From: Acidaminobacter sp964416305
GTDB lineage: Bacteria; Bacillota; Clostridia; Peptostreptococcales; Acidaminobacteraceae
Direction: 5' to 3'
Length of the DNA stretch: 64,000 bases
Assembly (NCBI GenBank): GCA_964416305.1
Contig: CAYQDM010000008.1
Coordinates: 1 to 64,000, forward strand
The notes below the pieces were generated by a model, which made no database searches, was not told the DNA's origin, and saw nothing but the letters and a program-made list of their open reading frames with translations. Positions 58,671 to 64,000 of the stretch are shown here, one piece after another; within the stretch, counting starts at the first letter, position 1, and each line of letters opens with the position of its first letter. Position numbers and translations under genes: made by a program.

Positions 58671-59711
58671 ATGTCCATTCTGGATCTGATCCGAGGTAAC
58701 TACCGCGTTGTGTCGGTGGTTGGCATGGCCAAGAATGCCGGGAAGACGTCTGCTCTGAATGATATTTTGTACAGCGCCTTTGACGCGGGGATCAGGCTTG
58801 GGCTCACGTCCATCGGCAGAGACGGGGAACGGGTGGATGTGGTCACGTGCACGGAGAAACCCATGATTTACATAGAGCGGGGCACGCTGATCGCTACCGC
58901 GGAGAGTCTGTTTCACTGCTCAGAGGCGAAGCTGGAGGTCCTGGAGATGACGGATTACCAGTCGTCCCTGGGGCGGATTGTCATTGCGCGGGCGGTGAGC
59001 AGCGGGAACGTGGAGATTGGCGGGCCCGTGACGAACCTGGAGATCCGGGCGGTGTCGGAGCGCATGCTGGCGTTTGGGGCGGAGCTGGTGCTGGTGGACG
59101 GGGCTCTGGACCGCGTGTCCAGCGCGTCGCCGGCCATTACTGATGCGACGATTCTCTCGACGGGCGCGGTGCTGAGCCGGGACATGAACAAAGTGATCGA
59201 GCAGTCCATTCACCGGGTGCACCTGCTGCAGCTGGAGACGGTTGAAGATCCGGTGGTGCGGCTTTTGGCGGAGGAGTGTCTGGCGGAGTGGCAGATCGCG
59301 GTGATTGACGATATATTCGAGGTCAGAATCGTGGAAGCGAAAACGGCGCTGGGGGCGGGCATCAAGATTGCCGAGGTGCTGGATGAGCACGCGCGGTATA
59401 TTGTACTGCCGGGGTCCCTGGTGACGAAGACCATGCGGGACCTGCTGGCGGCCAGCAGTCATTTCAAGGCGGTGACGCTTATTGTGCGGGATGCCACGAA
59501 GATTTTTGTGGACGCCCGGGACTGGCAGCTGTTTAAACGGGCCGGGCTCAGCGTCAAGGTTCTGGATCCGATCCGGGTGCTGGCGGTGACCATCAATCCC
59601 TACGCGCCACAGGGCTACTACTTTGATCCCAAGACCTTCAGGCGGCGCATGACGGAGGATCTGCAGCCTATTCCGGTCTTTGATGTCATGGAAGGGGAGT
59701 CTGACTTATGA
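58671..59711 (+). CDS. kamB: Lysine 5,6-aminomutase reactivase subunit KamB
   Basis: A 346-residue protein with an N-terminal P-loop (GMAKNAGKTSALND, about residues 18-31). By position between kamA and the MutS-like kamC, and by the known kamA-B-C-D-E order of lysine fermenters, it is KamB, thought to help reactivate the B12-dependent lysine 5,6-aminomutase. ATG 58671 follows AGGAGGTGA. Its stop overlaps the kamC start by 4 bp. Confidence 0.85.
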   Translation: MSILDLIRGNYRVVSVVGMAKNAGKTSALNDILYSAFDAGIRLGLTSIGRDGERVDVVTCTEKPMIYIERGTLIATAESLFHCSEAKLEVLEMTDYQSSLGRIVIARAVSSGNVEIGGPVTNLEIRAVSERMLAFGAELVLVDGALDRVSSASPAITDATILSTGAVLSRDMNKVIEQSIHRVHLLQLETVEDPVVRLLAEECLAEWQIAVIDDIFEVRIVEAKTALGAGIKIAEVLDEHARYIVLPGSLVTKTMRDLLAASSHFKAVTLIVRDATKIFVDARDWQLFKRAGLSVKVLDPIRVLAVTINPYAPQGYYFDPKTFRRRMTEDLQPIPVFDVMEGESDL

Positions 59712-61396
59712 AGCCCTTCAGTCCTGAAGTGATTAAAAATTTGGATCTGGATGACATTTTCAACCGCATTGTGGTGCATACGCCCTATGGAGAGTCTGAG
59801 AAGAAGGCTATGGCGCCTTTTGGACCGGAGGAAACTACGGCGCTGATCGCAGAGCTTGATAATGTCGAACGGATCACGGAACTTATTCGTGCCAACCGCT
59901 ATGCTTTTGTGGACATGCGGGGCACGTTTTCGCGCGTTAAGGATTTACGAGGGACTTTCTTGCGTCTGAAGGCGGGGGAAGTTCTGGTGGTGACGGAGCT
60001 CTTCGAAGTGAAGATGCTGTCGCTGGCTATGAAGAAACTTTCTGAAACGGCTGTGCTGCTTAAAGGGCGCCTGCCTCTTGACGCCACGGTTCATGCGCTG
60101 CCGGAAGTGGACCAGCTGCTTGATCCTGCAGGCATTGGAACGCCGACCTTTTATATTTATGATGATTACGCTGTGGAACTTAAGGGAGTCCGGGCGCGGT
60201 TAAGAGAGCTTGAAGATCAGATTATGCTGGAGCGAAAGCGCATCCGGGCGGGTCTGGAGGAGCGGCTGGGGGTCAAAGTCCGGCCGAGCGGCGAGCTGGC
60301 TGTGGGCAAGGATGACCGGGCTATGATTGAGCGGCTGAACGCTGAGCCCGACCTGGTTTACAGCGCTGAGACCTATGTGAATATTACTTACAGATTAAGA
60401 GGCAATGATGCCATTGACCACATGTGCTCCCTGGTGGAGGATCTGCGGGCCGAGGAGGAGTCTGAGGAGTTTGAGGTCAGAAAGACCCTGTCTCGGGCGC
60501 TTCGGGAGCTGCTGCCTTATCTGGAGGAGAACGTCAAGGCGATTGGGCGGCTGGATCTGCTGGCGGCCAAGGGCTACTTCGCCATAGGTTTTGACTGCGT
60601 CCGGCCGGATATCATCCCGCCAAAGACGGGTGCGGCTGAGGGTTTGGCTACGGGGGTACTGGAAATCTTTGAAGGCCGTCACCTCAAGGTTGAACAGCAG
60701 ATTAAGAAGGCTAAGGATACGGGCGCTGAGGGCGGACGGTATACCGCGGTCAGCCTGGGTCTGACCCCGGGTGTCACTTGTATTACCGGCGCCAACATGG
60801 GCGGCAAGACGGTGACCCTGAAGATGGTGGGCATGCTGACAGCTGTGGCCCAGTACGGCTTGTTTGTACCGGCCAAGGCTATGCGGCTGACGCCGCGGGC
60901 GTTTATTTACACTTCCATAGGGGACCTGCAGGACGTGGACCAGGGGCTTAGCACCTTTGGCGCGGAAATCCTGAAGGTGTCGGAGGCGGTGAAGCTGTCT
61001 GCCGGGCCTGGGCTGATTTTGATTGATGAGCTGGCCAGGGGGACGAATCCCAAGGAGGGCTTTGCCATTTCCATGGCCATTGTGAACCATTTAAAGCGTG
61101 CGTCTGCCATGACGCTGATTACAACCCACTTTGACGGCCTGGCGGATGCCAGGGATGTCAGGCACCTGCAGGTGCTGGGGCTGAGCTTTGTAGATTTTAA
61201 GTCCGTGATGCTGGAGATGGAAAACGATCCCGGGAAGGGGATCGAGCTTCTCAAGCGCTCCATGGATTACAGGCTGAAAGAAATTCATTCGCCGGAAGAG
61301 GTGCCAAAGGACGCGATTCAGATCGCCGCCCTGATGGGCCTGGATGAAAAGATTTTGGAAGAAGCGCGGAAGGTCCTCGTCACGCCGAGAGGCTGA
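59708..61396 (+). CDS. kamC: Lysine 5,6-aminomutase reactivase ATPase KamC (MutS-like)
   Basis: A 562-residue MutS-family ATPase without mismatch-recognition domains: core and lever helices (about 60-340), then the ABC-like ATPase with Walker A TGANMGGKTVTLK (about 360), Walker B ILIDELARGTNP and the conserved THFDGLAD. In lysine fermenters this gene sits between kamA and kamD and is assigned to the aminomutase reactivase rather than DNA repair. ATGA overlap with kamB shows translational coupling. Confidence 0.9.
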   Translation: MKPFSPEVIKNLDLDDIFNRIVVHTPYGESEKKAMAPFGPEETTALIAELDNVERITELIRANRYAFVDMRGTFSRVKDLRGTFLRLKAGEVLVVTELFEVKMLSLAMKKLSETAVLLKGRLPLDATVHALPEVDQLLDPAGIGTPTFYIYDDYAVELKGVRARLRELEDQIMLERKRIRAGLEERLGVKVRPSGELAVGKDDRAMIERLNAEPDLVYSAETYVNITYRLRGNDAIDHMCSLVEDLRAEEESEEFEVRKTLSRALRELLPYLEENVKAIGRLDLLAAKGYFAIGFDCVRPDIIPPKTGAAEGLATGVLEIFEGRHLKVEQQIKKAKDTGAEGGRYTAVSLGLTPGVTCITGANMGGKTVTLKMVGMLTAVAQYGLFVPAKAMRLTPRAFIYTSIGDLQDVDQGLSTFGAEILKVSEAVKLSAGPGLILIDELARGTNPKEGFAISMAIVNHLKRASAMTLITTHFDGLADARDVRHLQVLGLSFVDFKSVMLEMENDPGKGIELLKRSMDYRLKEIHSPEEVPKDAIQIAALMGLDEKILEEARKVLVTPRG

Positions 61397-61430
61397 GTGG
61401 TGGAGTTGGTGTAAATTTACACTAAGCTCT

Positions 61431-61526
61431 GGCACCGAAATGAACTTGGTGACAGGCACCGAAACGAACTCGGTGTCAGGTACCGAAACGAACTTGGTGT
61501 CAGGTACCGAAACGAACTTGGTGTCA
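61431..61526 (+). repeat. 24-bp tandem repeat built from REP-like words
   Basis: Four units in exact 24-bp register (61431, 61455, 61479, 61503), each close to GGTACCGAAACGAACTTGG plus TGTCA. Just upstream, GTGTAAATTTACAC (61409-61422) is a perfect palindrome, and just downstream are two 12-bp AACCAACAAAAG-type repeats (about 61601-61627). It lies in the kamC-kamD spacer. Confidence 0.88.
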
Positions 61527-61647
61527 GACCCCAACTCAAACTCAGTGCCTGCGGCTTGCGCCTATTGTCCCCCACCCGCCGCCCGTCACCCCAACCCAGT
61601 GAACCAACAAAAGAACCAACAAAAGAACCAAAGAGGAGTGAACATCC

Positions 61648-63210
61648 ATGCAGAAAAACAAGCTGAACCTGGACTTTGGCCTGGTGGCAGAAGCCCGGCA
61701 ATCCGCAGCCCGCATTGCGGCGGACATCCAGCCGTTTATAGATCAGCATTCCAGCGTCACCGTCGAGCGCACCGTCGCGAGACTTCTCGGCATCGATGGC
61801 ATCGATGAGCTGGAGCGCCCGCTGCCGAACATCATGATCGAAGCCATCAAGAAGGAAGGCGGCCTCCCGCTGGGCGCTGCCTACTGGATCGGCCGCGCCA
61901 TGCTGGCTACCGGCAAGACCCCGCAGGAAATCGCAGAAGCCGTCGCAGCTGGTGAGATCGATCTCGCCAAGCTCCCCGAGAAATCCCTCGAGGACATCCA
62001 GGCGGCCGTGAACAAAGTCGCAGTCAAAACCGTGGAGCGCATCCGCGCGAACCGGGCGCATCGCGAAGACTTCATCAAAAATGTTGGCGAGGGTCCAAAA
62101 CCGTACCTCTACGTCATCGTCGCCACAGGCAACATCTACGAGGACGTCCTCCAGGCCCAGGCGGCTGCCAGACAAGGTGCGGACGTCATCGCCGTTATCC
62201 GCACCACCGCCCAGTCCCTGCTGGACTACGTGCCGTACGGTCCAACCACCGAAGGCTTCGGCGGCACCTACGCCACCCAGGAAAACTTCCGCATCATGCG
62301 CCGCGCCCTGGACGAAGTGGGCAACGAAGTCGGCCGCTACATCCGCCTCTGCAACTACTGCTCAGGCCTCTGCATGCCGGAAATCGCCGCCATGGGCGCC
62401 CTCGAGCGCCTCGACGTCATGCTCAACGACGCCCTCTACGGCATCCTGTTCCGCGACATCAACATGCAGCGCACCCTGGTCGACCAGTACTTCTCCAGGA
62501 TCATCAACGGCTTTGCCGGCATTATCATCAACACCGGCGAGGACAACTACCTGACTACAGCCGATGCTGTCGAAGAGGCACACACCGTCCTGGCCAGCCA
62601 GTTCATCAACGAGCAATTCGCCCTCCGCGCAGGACTGCCGGAAGAGCAAATGGGCCTCGGCCATGCCTTTGAGATGAATCCAAACCTCAAAGACGGCTTC
62701 CTCCTCGAATTGTCCCAAGCACAAATGGCACGGGATATCTTCCCTAAAGCACCTCTGAAGTACATGCCGCCGACCAAGTTCATGAATGGCAACATCTTCA
62801 AAGGCCACGTCCAGGACGCGCTCTTCAACATGGTTTCCATCATGACCAACCAGGGCATCCAGCTCCTTGGCATGCTGACCGAAGCCATCCACACGCCGCT
62901 GCTCCAGGACCGCGCCCTTTCCATTGAGAACGCCCGCTACATCTTCAACAACATGCGCAGCATCAGCGACGAAATCGAGTTCAAAGAAGGCGGCATGATC
63001 CAGAGCCGCGCTCAGGCGGTGCTCGCGGACGCGGCGGCCATGCTCAAGGACATTGAGCAGGAAGGCATCATGTCCACCATTGAAAAAGGCAAGTTCGCCG
63101 GCGTCAAGCGCCCTATGAACGGCGGCAAAGGCCTGGACGGCGTCGTCGTCAAAGACGCCCTGTACTTCAATCCATTTATTGAACTCATGCTTGGAAAGGA
63201 GGGTGAATAA
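61648..63210 (+). CDS. kamD: Lysine 5,6-aminomutase alpha subunit
   Basis: A 520-residue PLP- and adenosylcobalamin-dependent mutase alpha subunit of typical length (KLNLDFGLVAEARQSAARIA at the start; RLCNYCSGLCMPEIAAMGA; GLGHAFEMNPNL). With KamE it moves the terminal amino group of lysine or beta-lysine. It needs B12, which the riboswitch-controlled btu genes could supply. GAGGAG precedes the ATG. kamE follows after 2 bp. Confidence 0.95.
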   Translation: MQKNKLNLDFGLVAEARQSAARIAADIQPFIDQHSSVTVERTVARLLGIDGIDELERPLPNIMIEAIKKEGGLPLGAAYWIGRAMLATGKTPQEIAEAVAAGEIDLAKLPEKSLEDIQAAVNKVAVKTVERIRANRAHREDFIKNVGEGPKPYLYVIVATGNIYEDVLQAQAAARQGADVIAVIRTTAQSLLDYVPYGPTTEGFGGTYATQENFRIMRRALDEVGNEVGRYIRLCNYCSGLCMPEIAAMGALERLDVMLNDALYGILFRDINMQRTLVDQYFSRIINGFAGIIINTGEDNYLTTADAVEEAHTVLASQFINEQFALRAGLPEEQMGLGHAFEMNPNLKDGFLLELSQAQMARDIFPKAPLKYMPPTKFMNGNIFKGHVQDALFNMVSIMTNQGIQLLGMLTEAIHTPLLQDRALSIENARYIFNNMRSISDEIEFKEGGMIQSRAQAVLADAAAMLKDIEQEGIMSTIEKGKFAGVKRPMNGGKGLDGVVVKDALYFNPFIELMLGKEGE

Positions 63211-63212
63211 TA

Positions 63213-64000
63213 ATGTCTGCCGATGGTCGTACAACCACATCCTCCACAGCACATTCCGCTATTGACCTCACCAAAATCAAGCCTTATGGCGATACCCTCA
63301 ACGACGGCATGATGCAGTTCAGCTTCACGCTCCCGGTGCCTTATTCCGATGAAGCCCGCGAAGCCGCCCGGCTCTATCTCCTCAAGATGGGCGTCGACGA
63401 GCCTCAGATCAGCCACTACGAAGACCTTGGCGTGGGCTATACCTTCTTCGTCTGCTACGGCAAGGGCACCCACACTGTCGACTTCACCAAGATCGAAGTG
63501 CCAAAAGTCGACGTCGAGGTCATGGACAAGTATGGCGTCGAGGATTACATCAGGGAAAACATCAAGCGCCCAGTCGTCATTGTAGGCGCCTGCACCGGCA
63601 CGGATGCCCATACGGTCGGCATCGACGCCATCATGAACATGAAAGGCTACGATGGTCACTACGGCCTCGAGCGCTACGAAGGCATTGAAGCCTACAACCT
63701 GGGTTCCCAGGTGCCAAACGAGGAATTCTTGGCAAAAGCCATCGAACTGAACGCAGACGCCGTGATCGTCTCCCAGGTCGTCACACAGAAGGATGTTCAC
63801 ATCCCGAACCTGTCCAACCTGATCGAGCTCATCGAGGCGGAAGGTCTCAGAGACAAGCTGGTGGTCGTTGCCGGCGGTCCGAGGATCAGCCACGAGCTGG
63901 CCAAGGAAATTGGCTATGATGCCGGTTTCTCCACCGGCACCTACGCGGAGCATGTAGCAACCTTTGTCGTGACGCAGATGGTGCAGCGGGGTCTAGTATA
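63213..64000 (+). CDS. kamE: Lysine 5,6-aminomutase beta subunit (partial, runs off the window)
   Basis: At least 262 residues; the 3' end is cut by the window but nearly complete by family length. The B12-binding segment TGTDAHTVGIDAIMNMKGY contains the cobalt-ligating His (DAHTVG) and the PLP lysine (NMKGY). AAAGGAGGGTGA precedes the ATG. Codons 2-5 (SADG) carry an exact copy of the dispersed 10-mer (63219-63228), in an N-terminal extension before KPYGDTLNDG. Confidence 0.95.
   Translation, partial: MSADGRTTTSSTAHSAIDLTKIKPYGDTLNDGMMQFSFTLPVPYSDEAREAARLYLLKMGVDEPQISHYEDLGVGYTFFVCYGKGTHTVDFTKIEVPKVDVEVMDKYGVEDYIRENIKRPVVIVGACTGTDAHTVGIDAIMNMKGYDGHYGLERYEGIEAYNLGSQVPNEEFLAKAIELNADAVIVSQVVTQKDVHIPNLSNLIELIEAEGLRDKLVVVAGGPRISHELAKEIGYDAGFSTGTYAEHVATFVVTQMVQRGLV

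Noticed and set aside
2868..63228. Explaining the 10-mer as a Chi or KOPS-like polar motif or as a restriction palindrome
   Set aside because: Orientation is balanced (10 versus 9) and the word is not palindromic, so neither model fits what is visible.

Overview
The window looks like a scaffold piece from a strictly anaerobic, amino-acid-fermenting Firmicute of the class Clostridia (an Acidaminobacter- or Peptostreptococcales-like relative is my guess). The grounds are AGGAGG-type ribosome sites, frequent TTG/GTG starts, Bacillota-type regulators (PerR, CsoR-family, PadR, GntR, Veg), anaerobe stress proteins (hybrid cluster protein, desulfoferrodoxin, rubrerythrin, rubredoxins), and arginine-deiminase and lysine-aminomutase pathways. 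At least three genes need UGA read as selenocysteine. One 100-N assembly gap lies at 39570-39669.

Layout. 1-7.9 kb: a HesB-like selenoprotein, a glutaredoxin, an HcpR-like regulator with divergent ferredoxin and hcp (nitrosative stress), then a CoA-disulfide reductase-rhodanese-TusA-DsrE fusion with a CsoR-family repressor (persulfide handling). 8-13.4 kb: DUF1028 protein, rubredoxin reductase, and an oxidative-stress operon (wHTH, two rubredoxins, PerR, superoxide reductase, ferritin, rubrerythrin) behind a 21-bp palindromic operator. 13.5-16.4 kb: HD protein, RNase HI, Lrp-type regulator, two small thioredoxin-fold proteins (one with a Cys-Sec pair), and a DnaA-box cluster. 16.5-19.6 kb: cobalamin riboswitch and btuFCD, which fits the B12-dependent lysine 5,6-aminomutase at the far end. 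19.7-25.6 kb: PepF, a solute-binding lipoprotein and a membrane AraC sensor. 25.9-29.6 kb: tatA-tatA-tatC followed by a Tat-signal metallo-beta-lactamase-fold selenoprotein. 29.8-38.6 kb: NfeD/SPFH pair, PadR-DUF1700-DUF4097, a DAK-DegV (FakA-FakB-like) fusion, DUF1295, TIM barrel and YkgJ proteins. 38.9-42.5 kb: Veg, an intergenic repeat family, a two-component system. 42.7-46.9 kb: arginase, arginine deiminase, ornithine carbamoyltransferase. 47.2-52.8 kb: flavin monooxygenase, acyltransferase, IspE, a GntR regulator behind a 31-bp repeat array, DUF1934, a small membrane protein. 53.3-64 kb: sigma-54 activator, 3,5-diaminohexanoate dehydrogenase with a visible -24/-12 promoter, then kamA, kamB, kamC, kamD and partial kamE (lysine fermentation).

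The most unusual signal is not a gene. The 10-mer GACCATCGGC (reverse GCCGATGGTC) occurs 19 times exactly, about evenly on both strands, concentrated in intergenic DNA and sometimes as inverted pairs inside terminator hairpins. Chance predicts about 0.1-0.2 copies. The pattern resembles the DNA uptake sequences of Neisseria and Pasteurellaceae, which I do not know from Firmicutes. Other non-coding structure includes shared DnaA-box elements, a hairpin array at 56.0-56.7 kb, repeats whose hairpin arms differ between copies, and REP-like palindromes.
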